Origin: a bacterium
Lineage (GTDB): Bacteria; Cyanobacteriota; Vampirovibrionia; Obscuribacterales; Obscuribacteraceae
DNA: 9,081 nt
Assembly: GCA_030431355.1 (NCBI GenBank)
Contig: JAUIJG010000211.1
Location: 1 to 9,081 of the forward strand
Reading direction: 5' to 3'
Shown here: positions 1 through 6,277 of the stretch, piece by piece
Numbering within the stretch: position 1 is the stretch's first letter
Layout: each line of letters starts with the position of its first letter
Program-made: the position numbers and the translations under genes
Notes under the pieces: generated by a model
The model's database searches: none
The model's input: the letters and a program-made list of their open reading frames with translations, nothing else
What the model was told of the DNA's origin: nothing

Positions 1-1047
1 TCATCGAACATCGAAAGTTCTGATTATTTTCCAGTTCTTTCCGTCAAGCACATTTACCATCCCATCCCATCCTGCAGACACTAAAAACTTACCGGTAGCA
101 CTGAATTTCAAGTCGATTACCAAATCGTCGTGCACTCTAAGATTTTTGAGTTCCTGTCCGCTATCAATGTCCCAAATCCGAATAGACTTATCATAACTAC
201 CACTTGCTAGCTGATTACTCTCGGGGTTGAAGCTTAAACAAGAAACTCTATCACAATGACCTCTCAGCTTCTTAACGAGATTGCCTTCAGAGGTTTTCCA
301 TATGAAGATTTCATTATTGACTGCACCTGCTAGATACTCGCCTTTATTATCGTAAAGAATAGATTTTACTGGCGAAGGTGTTGGAATTTTCAGTAGAACT
401 TTTTGGGAATCTACGCACCATATTTTAACGAAATTGTCATTGGAAGATGAAACTATGTTTTTGCCGTCTGGACTGAAGCAAACACAATTTATTCCTTTTG
501 AGTGTGCTTCGAATTTTGCAATAGCATTACCTTGTTTGGTATCAAAAAAACTAATTGATGTAGGATGAGCTGAAACGAAACAATTATGCGGATTTAGTGA
601 GTCACCGTTGTATCGAGATTCGGCAGCTGCAATCATTTTTCCATCTGGGCTAATTTGAATCGATCTGCAAGAAGTATTGCCTATTCTCATGCGCAAAAAC
701 TTGTTTCTTGTATTTGGAAAAGCCAGGTAAGCATTTTTACTTTCATCGACTCCAGCAAGAACCAACTGATTCAATTTGCTGTTGTAGTCCAAAACATAGA
801 TACCACGAATAGTCGCTGGAACCTTAAATGTGGAGCGTGGATTTTCGTGTTGAATATTCCACAATTCACACAATCTATTCTTGTTGTCAGCGACTCTACC
901 GACAAAGACATTCTGACTGCCTTCGTCTATTTCTACCGACTGTAAAATAACTGGATTTGATTGTTGTTCTTCGGCAGCAAACAGAGGTGTATGTGCAATG
1001 GAAACACATATTCCTAGGAGAATAGAGCTGTAACTTGGTGGTTTCAT
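1..1047 (-). CDS. Exported WD40-repeat beta-propeller protein
   Basis: This is a 348-residue protein with a Sec-type signal peptide: Lys2, then a hydrophobic stretch ending LFA-AEE near residue 25. The mature part should therefore lie outside the cytoplasm. The C-terminal two thirds carries WD40 blades. The clearest are a Ser-Pro-Asp-Gly strand turn around 134-137, SSSNDNFVKIW (200-210), VNNEIFIW (about 243-250) after a Ser-Pro-rich linker, RGH then SGSYDKSIRIWD (282-293), and a final degenerate SAGWDGMVNVLDG blade. The N-terminal ~130 residues probably form weaker blades. WD40 propellers are binding scaffolds; no catalytic motif is visible and the partner is unknown. The frame is open to 1080, but that first ATG falls inside the -10 box of the likely promoter. 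The ATG at 1045-1047 has GAAGAG six bases upstream and gives the clean signal peptide, so I chose it. The gene is complete and divergent from the broken CAP gene. Family confidence is high; the role is unknown. Confidence 0.85.
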   Translation of the reverse strand: MKPPSYSSILLGICVSIAHTPLFAAEEQQSNPVILQSVEIDEGSQNVFVGRVADNKNRLCELWNIQHENPRSTFKVPATIRGIYVLDYNSKLNQLVLAGVDESKNAYLAFPNTRNKFLRMRIGNTSCRSIQISPDGKMIAAAESRYNGDSLNPHNCFVSAHPTSISFFDTKQGNAIAKFEAHSKGINCVCFSPDGKNIVSSSNDNFVKIWCVDSQKVLLKIPTPSPVKSILYDNKGEYLAGAVNNEIFIWKTSEGNLVKKLRGHCDRVSCLSFNPESNQLASGSYDKSIRIWDIDSGQELKNLRVHDDLVIDLKFSATGKFLVSAGWDGMVNVLDGKNWKIIRTFDVR

Positions 1048-1075
1048 TGTTTGCTCTTCGCCCGAACCTATCAAA

Positions 1076-1103
1076 ATCATATACTATGAAACAGTATATT
1101 CAA
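1076..1103 (-). promoter_or_regulatory. Promoter of the WD40 gene with overlapping inverted repeat
   Basis: On the minus strand TTGAAT (1098-1103) lies 16 bases before TATGAT (1076-1081), a good sigma-70-type pair. Transcription would start near 1069, leaving a leader of about 20 bases before the ATG at 1047. A perfect inverted repeat, ATATACT-N7-AGTATAT (1079-1099), fills the spacer and touches both boxes. That is the usual place for a repressor operator. Promoter and operator are inferred from sequence only. Confidence 0.55.
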
Positions 1104-1251
1104 GTTGGATGCAGCTTATGGCTAAAGGTGATGGGCATCCAGCTCAAAGTCATTTTGGGTGCCTGCCTTCGAGTTTTATCATTCTGAGCTGTTAAGAGGC
1201 GAGACTGCAAGTTTCCTCTTGTGTTGCACCAAAGTGAAATGCACTTACAGG

Positions 1252-1257
1252 TATAAT
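1252..1257 (+). promoter_or_regulatory. Consensus -10 box upstream of the broken CAP gene
   Basis: A perfect TATAAT lies about 30 bases before the candidate start codons at 1281 and 1287. There is no good -35 box at normal spacing; the nearest match, TTGCAC at 1224-1229, is 22 bases away. A start near 1264 would give a leader of roughly 20 bases containing GGGTG (1274-1278) as a weak ribosome binding site. Confidence 0.4.
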
Positions 1258-1286
1258 TTAAGAATCTACTTCTGGGTGATGTGCGA

Positions 1287-1816
1287 ATGTGGTGGCAGGG
1301 AGTTAGTTCTGCTGTTGGTAGAATGATTGCTTTATTTGCGACTGTACTGATAGCTTTTATATCTGGGACCTCATTCGATGGGACCAATTGTTGTTTCGGT
1401 AAAGAGCCGAAATTCAAAGAATCGGCCCTAGAGAAGCTTTTGTTTGAGACTATCAACGAAGATCGTCGGGGCGAGGGTGTACCGGCTCTGGTACTGAATA
1501 GAAATTTGTGCAAGACATGTTGAAAAATGACTTCTTTGGTCATAACAGTTCGGATGGACTGAATGCTCAACAACGCGCACGGAAGGCTGGAATCAAAGTC
1601 CCGGTGTATGAGAATATTGGTTGGAGATCTGGTCCTGATAAAATCTCCGAGATGGTCTCAGGAATTCAAAGTTCATTTATGAAAGAGCCGAAGGAGCAGC
1701 GTAATCATAGATACATCATCCTTCTGAAACAGCTAAAGTTTGCGGGTGTCGGTGTGGCGAAGAAGAAAGATGAAGTAGCAATAGTTCAGGTGTTTTGTGA
1801 GTCTAGTCCTAATTAA
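1287..1816 (+). pseudogene. CAP (SCP/PR1) domain secreted protein, frameshifted
   Basis: Two overlapping reading frames together spell one CAP-family protein. The first (from ATG 1287; GTG 1281 is also possible) has a hydrophobic signal segment (about residues 13-26) and an alpha-1 region with INEDRRGEGVPALVLN. It stops at 1521-1523 after LNRNLCKTC. The second frame picks up at about 1508 with DMLKNDFFGH and continues through YENIGW and NHRYIIL to VGVA and VQVF, ending at TAA 1814-1816. The CAP signature residues are all in the second frame: His in FFGH, Glu in YENI, His in NHR. In intact relatives about eight more residues separate the LN..L motif from DM, so a small out-of-frame deletion near 1505-1510 explains both the frameshift and the missing residues. 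Such proteins are secreted and of mostly unknown role in bacteria. Alternatives are a base-calling error or programmed frameshifting; no slippery heptamer is obvious. The 72-bp repeat array follows directly. Confidence 0.7.
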
Positions 1817-1852
1817 GTGACATCCGTGTCATCAATTGGGCGTAGTCAAATT

Positions 1853-2284
1853 AGAGGCAAGGAATTTATGCCACTTTGGCATACAGATCCACTGAATTCA
1901 ATGCCAATCTGGCATATTCTCAGTAGAGGCAAGGAATTTATGCCACTTTGGCATACAGATCCACTGAATTCAATGCCAATCTGGCATATTCTCAGTAGAG
2001 GCAAGGAATTTATGCCACTTTGGCATACAGATCCACCGAATTCAATGCCAATCTGGCATATTCTCGGTAGAGGCAAGGAATTTATGCCACTTTGGCATAC
2101 AGATCCACCGAATTCAATGCCAATCTGGCATATTCTCAGTAGAGGCAAGGAATTTATGCCACTTTGGCATACAGATCCACTGAATTCAATGCCAATCTGG
2201 CATATTCTCAGTAGAGGCAAGGAATTTATGCCACTTTGGCATACAGATCCACCGAATCCAATGCCAATCTGGCATATTCTCCAA
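1853..2284. repeat. Six tandem 72-bp repeats, each with two perfect dyads
   Basis: Six head-to-tail units begin at 1853, 1925, 1997, 2069, 2141 and 2213, each starting AGAGGCAAGG. Every unit contains two dyads with the same arms and different 3-base centres: ATGCCA-CTT-TGGCAT (first at 1868-1882) and ATGCCA-ATC-TGGCAT (first at 1901-1915). They are spaced alternately 33 and 39 bases. All 12 dyads are perfect. The few differences between units lie outside them: CTG or CCG in the order CTG, CTG, CCG, CCG, CTG, CCG; one CAGT to CGGT; one TTCAAT to TCCAAT. The two halves of a unit are themselves similar around GAATT and the dyad, suggesting an older ~36-bp repeat. Because 72 is a multiple of three, open frames run through on both strands. 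The plus frame from GTG 1817 would encode a 24-residue repeat with MPLWH and MPIWH. It has no visible ribosome binding site, so I do not call it a gene. There are no unique spacers, so it is not CRISPR. Confidence 0.95.
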
Positions 2285-2296
2285 AGCACACCTAGG

Positions 2297-2319
2297 TTTT
2301 TGTCAATGTTCGACAAAAA
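2297..2319. other. AT-rich inverted repeat after the tandem array
   Basis: TTTTTGTC (2297-2304) and GACAAAAA (2312-2319) form a perfect 8-bp stem with a 7-base loop. It lies between the end of the 72-bp repeats and the terminator hairpin. It could fold in RNA of either strand; no function is evident. Confidence 0.4.
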
Positions 2320-2346
2320 TAAATACTATAAAGAGTAGCAGAAAGC

Positions 2347-2400
2347 GATTTTAAAGAAGCAGATTCATGCAACCTGCTTCCGAAATCAGTTTTGTTTTCA
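2347..2400 (+). terminator. Rho-independent terminator, probably bidirectional
   Basis: GAAGCAG (2356-2362) pairs with CTGCTTC (2374-2380). An outer GATTT (2347-2351) pairs with AAATC (2383-2387), and the stem is followed by the T-rich run AGTTTTGTTTTCATTT. It would end transcripts from the CAP/repeat region. Read on the minus strand the inner stem is followed by TTTAAAATC, so it may also stop the convergent lipoprotein operon. Confidence 0.65.
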
Positions 2401-2457
2401 TTTATTGGGGTGGTATCCATTGACGCGCGGCTCGTCTAGAAGCTAGTTTGCCGCTGG

Positions 2458-3015
2458 TTACTCCTGGAGGATTCCTTCAAAGATTCTACGCAGTCGAGGG
2501 TCATCGAGCTTCTCGATGATCTCTTTGCGCTCTTCAAGCAGGTCTTTCTCTGCCAGTTTCAGTGCAGTCCCCAGGGCAAGCTGGTACAGTTCATGCACCT
2601 GCTGTGAGTTGAGGTTGCCGTTCATCGACTGTTCGCAGAGGCGATAGAGAGATTCGCGCAAGAAAAGAACAGTCTGGGTGCGACCGGCAAGCTCAATCAC
2701 TTTGCTGCTCAATTCCGCCTGGGTCTTGGCGTCGAGATTGGAGTCGGGGATGCTTACTTCGGCAAGCAGCTTGGTGACGAACTCAACAGCCACATCCGGT
2801 GCGGGCTCCGCGCAAATGGCTACTGGATGATCCTTGGATATGACATACACTCCGCGACGACTTGCGTCCAGATCAAGGGCATAGGAGCTGCCGGGTTTAA
2901 GCTCGTGCAGACGAGTAGGATTGGTAAGGGAAGCACAGCCGGAGAGAATCACCAGGGCGCCAAAAACAGAAGATAAAGTCAGCAGACGTCTGAGGAAATT
3001 CATTTTCTGATTCAT
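2458..3015 (-). CDS. Helical lipoprotein of unknown function
   Basis: This 185-residue protein starts with Arg9-Arg10, a hydrophobic stretch and a lipobox L24-S-G-C27, so it should be lipidated on Cys27 and anchored to a membrane. The mature part opens with LTNPTRLHELKPGSSYALDL, has a short beta-like stretch (RGVYVIS), then CAEPAPDVA (68-76). The rest is largely alpha-helical and highly charged, including RESLYRLCE (120-128) and a Glu/Lys-rich C-terminus. Apart from the lipid Cys only Cys68 and Cys127 remain, so a disulfide is possible if the protein faces the periplasm. I do not recognise a characterised family. The start at 3013-3015 overlaps the stop of the upstream membrane-protein gene (ATGA), which points to translational coupling; an internal Met5 is an alternative with no better ribosome site. 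The paired arrangement suggests the two products work in the same envelope process, but that is inference. Confidence 0.85.
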   Translation of the reverse strand: MNQKMNFLRRLLTLSSVFGALVILSGCASLTNPTRLHELKPGSSYALDLDASRRGVYVISKDHPVAICAEPAPDVAVEFVTKLLAEVSIPDSNLDAKTQAELSSKVIELAGRTQTVLFLRESLYRLCEQSMNGNLNSQQVHELYQLALGTALKLAEKDLLEERKEIIEKLDDPRLRRIFEGILQE

Positions 3016-3551
3016 TGATTTTGTTCCACTTTGAAGTAGCTGATCCTGTTGGCTATCTGTTCAAGAATGGGCAGGGTCAGGGTTGTGATGATGAGTACCA
3101 GAGACCCGAAAACTGGGCGATACCAGTCGAAAGTTACTTTGAACGGGTCCCCGAGGGCGAATACCCAGACAGCAAAGCTGATGGTGCCGGCGAGGACGTG
3201 GTATCGCTTGCTGTTGTGTTCGCTGGTGGTATGTTCGCCTGGTAAGAAGATTATGTAGAGCGGTGTGAGCGCCCAGAGCGACAAGAATGCCGCCCAGTAC
3301 AGCCAGATAGGATTGTCTGGTTGCTCGTTGATGATGCCTATTCCGGCAACATAAGCGGCGATGATCGGAGCGGGGACATATTTGACAATCTTTTCCAGAT
3401 AGGAAGATTGTTTGGTTGTGGTACTGTCGCCGTTGGGCTGTCTGTCCTCGATTTGATCAGTGCCATTGTCTGTGCCAGGTTCGGGATCAATATTCGGATC
3501 TGCTTCTGGAGCCGGATCCTGATCCCGATCCGCGGTATTTCGATCGGTCAT
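3012..3551 (-). CDS. Multi-pass membrane protein with acidic N-terminal tail
   Basis: The first ~48 of 179 residues are disordered and rich in Asp, Glu, Pro, Asn and Thr. Then follow KIVKYVPAPIIAAYVAG and about four hydrophobic segments: roughly 61-76, 81-103, 118-134 and 146-166. A polar loop around 104-117 contains several His and Ser/Thr. The C-terminus is short and basic/polar. No enzymatic motif is visible and I cannot assign a characterised family, though the KYVP...AAY start of the membrane region looks like a conserved motif. The ATG at 3549-3551 has a good GGAG (complement of 3559-3562) seven bases upstream. It is the first gene of a two-gene operon, and its stop overlaps the lipoprotein start by 4 nt. 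The acidic tail and lipoprotein partner suggest an envelope-associated complex (inference). Confidence 0.85.
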   Translation of the reverse strand: MTDRNTADRDQDPAPEADPNIDPEPGTDNGTDQIEDRQPNGDSTTTKQSSYLEKIVKYVPAPIIAAYVAGIGIINEQPDNPIWLYWAAFLSLWALTPLYIIFLPGEHTTSEHNSKRYHVLAGTISFAVWVFALGDPFKVTFDWYRPVFGSLVLIITTLTLPILEQIANRISYFKVEQNQ

Positions 3552-3844
3552 AAGTAATCTCCATTTGTTTGAGATTTATTTAGTGATGCCGCAAGTGGTG
3601 ACAGAAGCATCAGTAGAGTGGCTGTAAGTCAAAGATTTGCAAAGGTGGGCTGCTGTTTCTACTCGTGGAGTAGTTTAAGCAGTCAATTTGCGTAGTCAAA
3701 AAGTCTTTCTAGCTTGCTCTTTGCCTATGTCAGGAAAAGGTGAACAGTAACTTGAAGGTATCAAATACTAGACAGTACGCGCGAGCACGAATATAGAGAA
3801 TCTTAGACCCTCTTTGTCTGCCTGATTCGAGGAGGCTGTTGTTG

Positions 3845-3869
3845 AAGATTGCCATATATCGGCAATCTT
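3845..3869. other. Perfect 9-bp stem hairpin downstream of the kinase
   Basis: AAGATTGCC (3845-3853) and GGCAATCTT (3861-3869) flank a 7-base loop, ATATATC. It lies about 95 bases past the kinase stop codon. It could be a factor-dependent 3' end structure of the kinase transcript or a protein site. There is no U-tract on either side. Confidence 0.5.
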
Positions 3870-3906
3870 ACAGCTACCGCCACTTTCTGGACCGCCCGGG
3901 GTCACT

Positions 3907-3922
3907 TCACCCAGGTGGGTGA
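3907..3922. repeat. TCACCC-N4-GGGTGA dyad, copy 1
   Basis: Perfect dyad with centre AGGT, 41 bases beyond the kinase stop. Flanking GTCA (3901-3904) and TGAC (3923-3926) extend the symmetry imperfectly. Same arms as the three copies on the other side of the kinase gene. Confidence 0.75.
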
Positions 3923-3962
3923 TGACGTAGTTCTGCGAGCTTTTTATAAACTGGCTGCTGTT

Positions 3963-5459
3963 TTATTTTGGCAATCGAACAAAAAAGCTGGTGCCGTCAT
4001 TTTCCTGGGAGTCAAAAGAGATACTTCCCTTGTGGGAGTTCACAATTTTTTGGCTTAGATAAAGGCCTATCCCCAGGCCGTTGGACGAAGCGGTATGGGC
4101 GTTTGAGAACGCCGCGTTTTTCTTGAAGATCTCATTTTGAATGTCTTTCGGAATTCCGTAGCCTGTATCTTTGACGACTGCTACAGCACATCCATCGTCG
4201 TCTCTGGTGCCGACTTCTATCTTGCCGCCGGAAGGCGTGTATTTGAGCGCATTGTGGATAATGTTATTCAAGACTTGCTTCAGCGCAACTCTGTCACCAG
4301 TTATGGTTATTGATTGACTTGAGGGTTTTAGTTCAAGGTGAATGTCTTGTAGTAATGCGGTATGTTGAAAGCCTTCCACGCACTCTTTAGCCAACTCTTT
4401 CATATCGAGCTTTTCATACACCACCGCAGCTTTTTGATCTTTGATAAGTTCGAGCTTTTCTATCATGGATAGAAGGTGATTGTTACTAGATCTGATAGCT
4501 TCGATAACTCGGTGTTGTTTGGGATTTAGATGACCGGCTTTTTCTTCATTTAGGTAGTTGAAAAGCTGCTTGAAGCCCAGCAATTGGTTCTTCAAGTCAT
4601 GGGTGAAGAGAGACAAAATCTCTTTCATGTCCATCAGTTCTTTGTCAGTTCTGAGATTGAAAGCGGCGGTCAGATTCTCAATGATGTCTATAGAGAGAAT
4701 AGTTACTGCTGGAGACTTTTGGTTGGTCTGAATTTTTAACAAGTTGGCTTCGATGGAGCCACCGTTTCTTCTCTTGAGGGGAATCCTTTTGTGGGTTTCC
4801 ACCGGGCTTTCGATAATCTTGTACTTGCCGTTATAAAGATCGCGAATGCATTGATCGCTGAAGAACATTTTGAGCGGCTGCTTGAACGCGGCTCCGCTTT
4901 CGTATCCGAAAACAGATGATGCGAGATCGTTCCATAGCATGATTTCGCCAAGGTTATTGACACCGATTATCGCCTGATATTCTTGTGCTTTTAGTAGTGA
5001 AGCCAGAGAGGAAGCAAGACTGCGTGCCTTGTTTGTACTCAGCGTTTTATTGCGCGCGCAGATTACCAGTAGGTATCCATCGAAGTCTTTCAGGCGCAAC
5101 TTTTCCAATGACATTGCCAGGCTTCTTGAGCGCTTTGCTGTTTTGAATGTCTGCTCCCCGGAGTCTTTGTGATCTTTGAGATCGGCTTCTATCAAAGCCA
5201 GTGATGCCTGGTTGGAATCGGGGAAGAGAGAAGCCATGGGCTTTCCCAGTATCGCTCTTTTGCCAAAACCGAGAAGATTTTCTGCGCCTTTGTTCCAGCT
5301 GGCAATGTTGCCCTGGGCATTGATGAGACTGATACCATAGTCATCTATGTTCCTGCAAAGAGAGCTTATGATCGCGAGGGCGTGATTGGTTGTCGTCCCG
5401 GAAGTATCATTCATAGGTATATCTATACATGGCGAGAAGCGACTTTGATATCGCTTCAT
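3963..5459 (-). CDS. Soluble PAS-PAS sensor histidine kinase
   Basis: This 498-residue kinase should autophosphorylate and pass phosphate to an unknown response regulator. An N-terminal PAS domain (about 35-135; NIDDYGISLIN, IASWNKGAENLLGF) and a second PAS (about 157-265; IMLWNDLASSVFGY) are followed by a HisKA helix with H-box LFTHDLKNQL (His287). The ATPase domain then shows the N-box NNIIHNALKYTP (398-409), G1 DTGYGIP (431-437), G2 NGLGIGLYLS (460-469) and a final GTSFFVRLP. All key residues are intact. No transmembrane segment or signal peptide is seen, so it should sense an internal cue; no haem or flavin ligand residue can be named with confidence. No response regulator lies nearby, making it an orphan. 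Neither ATG 5457-5459 nor the in-frame ATG 5412-5414 (Met16) has a Shine-Dalgarno. TATAAC lies just before the first, and an inverted repeat spans it, so Met16 may be the true start. Confidence 0.9.
   Translation of the reverse strand: MKRYQSRFSPCIDIPMNDTSGTTTNHALAIISSLCRNIDDYGISLINAQGNIASWNKGAENLLGFGKRAILGKPMASLFPDSNQASLALIEADLKDHKDSGEQTFKTAKRSRSLAMSLEKLRLKDFDGYLLVICARNKTLSTNKARSLASSLASLLKAQEYQAIIGVNNLGEIMLWNDLASSVFGYESGAAFKQPLKMFFSDQCIRDLYNGKYKIIESPVETHKRIPLKRRNGGSIEANLLKIQTNQKSPAVTILSIDIIENLTAAFNLRTDKELMDMKEILSLFTHDLKNQLLGFKQLFNYLNEEKAGHLNPKQHRVIEAIRSSNNHLLSMIEKLELIKDQKAAVVYEKLDMKELAKECVEGFQHTALLQDIHLELKPSSQSITITGDRVALKQVLNNIIHNALKYTPSGGKIEVGTRDDDGCAVAVVKDTGYGIPKDIQNEIFKKNAAFSNAHTASSNGLGIGLYLSQKIVNSHKGSISFDSQENDGTSFFVRLPK
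5436..5457. promoter_or_regulatory. Inverted repeat at the kinase 5' end
   Basis: GAAGCGA (5436-5442) and TCGCTTC (5451-5457) are perfect 7-bp arms around 8 bases. It reaches into the first possible ATG of the kinase and lies upstream of the Met16 start. It could be an operator, or a leader hairpin affecting initiation at Met16. Confidence 0.45.
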
Positions 5460-5481
5460 GGGGTTATACGGTAGCTCTTAG

Positions 5482-5495
5482 GAAGTAGATACTTC
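5482..5495. promoter_or_regulatory. 14-bp dyad upstream of the kinase
   Basis: GAAGTA-GA-TACTTC is a perfect short dyad 22 bases upstream of the first kinase ATG, just behind a TATAAC that could be a -10 box on the minus strand. A regulator site is plausible by position only. Confidence 0.4.
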
Positions 5496-5645
5496 TCGGA
5501 TTTTTAGGCTTACCTTACACTACTGCGACGGTGAAGTTGGTCATTTGTTGCCACCATTTTGCAATTTTCTACGTGAATGAAGAATGGCTGAAGACAAGGG
5601 TTTCGAATTGAAAGTACGTGGTACCTGTTAGCGCAGGTTAGCGTA

Positions 5646-5661
5646 TCACCCTGCGGGGTGA
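5646..5661. repeat. TCACCC-N4-GGGTGA dyad, copy 2
   Basis: Perfect dyad with centre TGCG; the flanking A and T extend it to 18 bp. It starts exactly 100 bases before copy 3. Confidence 0.75.
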
Positions 5662-5745
5662 TGGATGTCAGCAGGGGCTTCACCTGAATCTTTGAATTCT
5701 GCTGTTCTTGAGGGCATTCAGTTAGAGATTGACGTAGCTCTCTTA

Positions 5746-5761
5746 TCACCCCTCGGGGTGA
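5746..5761. repeat. TCACCC-N4-GGGTGA dyad, copy 3
   Basis: Perfect dyad with centre CTCG, which adds a seventh C-G pair. It lies in the kinase-side half of the long intergenic region. Confidence 0.75.
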
Positions 5762-5940
5762 AGTGTGTGCATAGTGATTCCTCAAAGTCGGCTCTCCTGG
5801 CGGCTATTGTTGCGTGAGCGGTGCTAGATAGAAGAGATAAATCCGCAAGGGGACTCACATCAAAGGTAGTGGCAGTGACGAAACGCTCTGCCCTTCATCG
5901 ATATGGGGCTCCTACCCTGTTTTAAATTGATTATTGGGGA

Positions 5941-5956
5941 TCACCCACATGGGTGA
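5941..5956. repeat. TCACCC-N4-GGGTGA dyad, copy 4
   Basis: Perfect dyad with centre ACAT, which adds a seventh A-T pair. It is 195 bases beyond copy 3 and about 375 bases before the YD microprotein gene. Confidence 0.75.
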
Positions 5957-6253
5957 GATGGAACTGAATTCGATATCTGGAAATTTCTCTCAAGTTTCGG
6001 AAATTATTCAATTATATTCCCCGGTCCCAAACGCAGGCGGTTCTTGCGACTCTTCCAAGGTTTCGATTCCCTGACAATGCAGTAGTTCCTTTCCAGCTCG
6101 GCTGGTAGCGATGGGCCACCTGGTTTTGAGTGGTGCTCTCGACTGTATTGGGGATGGTACCGAAGAAGGTGACTCGGGCTCAGCGTATGGACGGGGTTCC
6201 TCTGACCGGCTATTGTTCTTTCATCAAGAGTCAAGTCCGGCAGGAAAGTTTCT

Positions 6254-6277
6254 GCGCCCGCTGCCAGGGCGCTTTTT
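6254..6277 (+). terminator. Terminator-like hairpin ahead of the YD microprotein gene
   Basis: GCGCCC (6254-6259) pairs with GGGCGC (6267-6272) around a 7-base loop and is followed by five T (6273-6277). It ends 54 bases before the microprotein ATG. Upstream GGCAG (6239-6243) can pair instead with CTGCC (6261-6265) in the loop, which could compete with the terminator. It either ends an unseen upstream RNA or works as a leader attenuator. Confidence 0.5.

Larger units (their letters stand above)
3552..3962. other. Intergenic region, 411 bp, two hairpins, no gene
   Basis: No convincing coding sequence is present; short open frames here lack ribosome binding sites. The region should hold the promoter of the leftward membrane-protein/lipoprotein operon. 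TTGACT (complement of 3627-3632) resembles a -35 box, but no good -10 follows at standard spacing. The right part, downstream of the kinase stop, holds a 9-bp hairpin (3845-3869) and one copy of the TCACCC/GGGTGA dyad (3907-3922). Neither has a T-run typical of a terminator. Confidence 0.6.

Noticed and set aside
1100..1573. 157-codon minus-strand frame overlapping the CAP gene
   Set aside because: It is antisense to both CAP frames, has no domain signal, and spans the promoter of the CAP gene.
1853..2284. CRISPR array
   Set aside because: The 72-bp units are contiguous with no unique spacers between them.
1846..2316. 156-codon minus-strand frame through the tandem repeats
   Set aside because: It is open only because the repeat unit is a multiple of three; no start signal supports it.
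5510..5785. 91-codon minus-strand frame upstream of the kinase, TTG start with AGGAG eight bases ahead
   Set aside because: The ribosome site is tempting. However, the frame needs a TTG start, its protein looks unstructured and unlike any family, and two of the TCACCC dyads lie inside it, so it is more likely intergenic.
6056..6080. tRNA T-arm-like string GGTTTCGATTCC
   Set aside because: The flanking bases do not form a proper T stem, and no acceptor or anticodon arms could be found around it.
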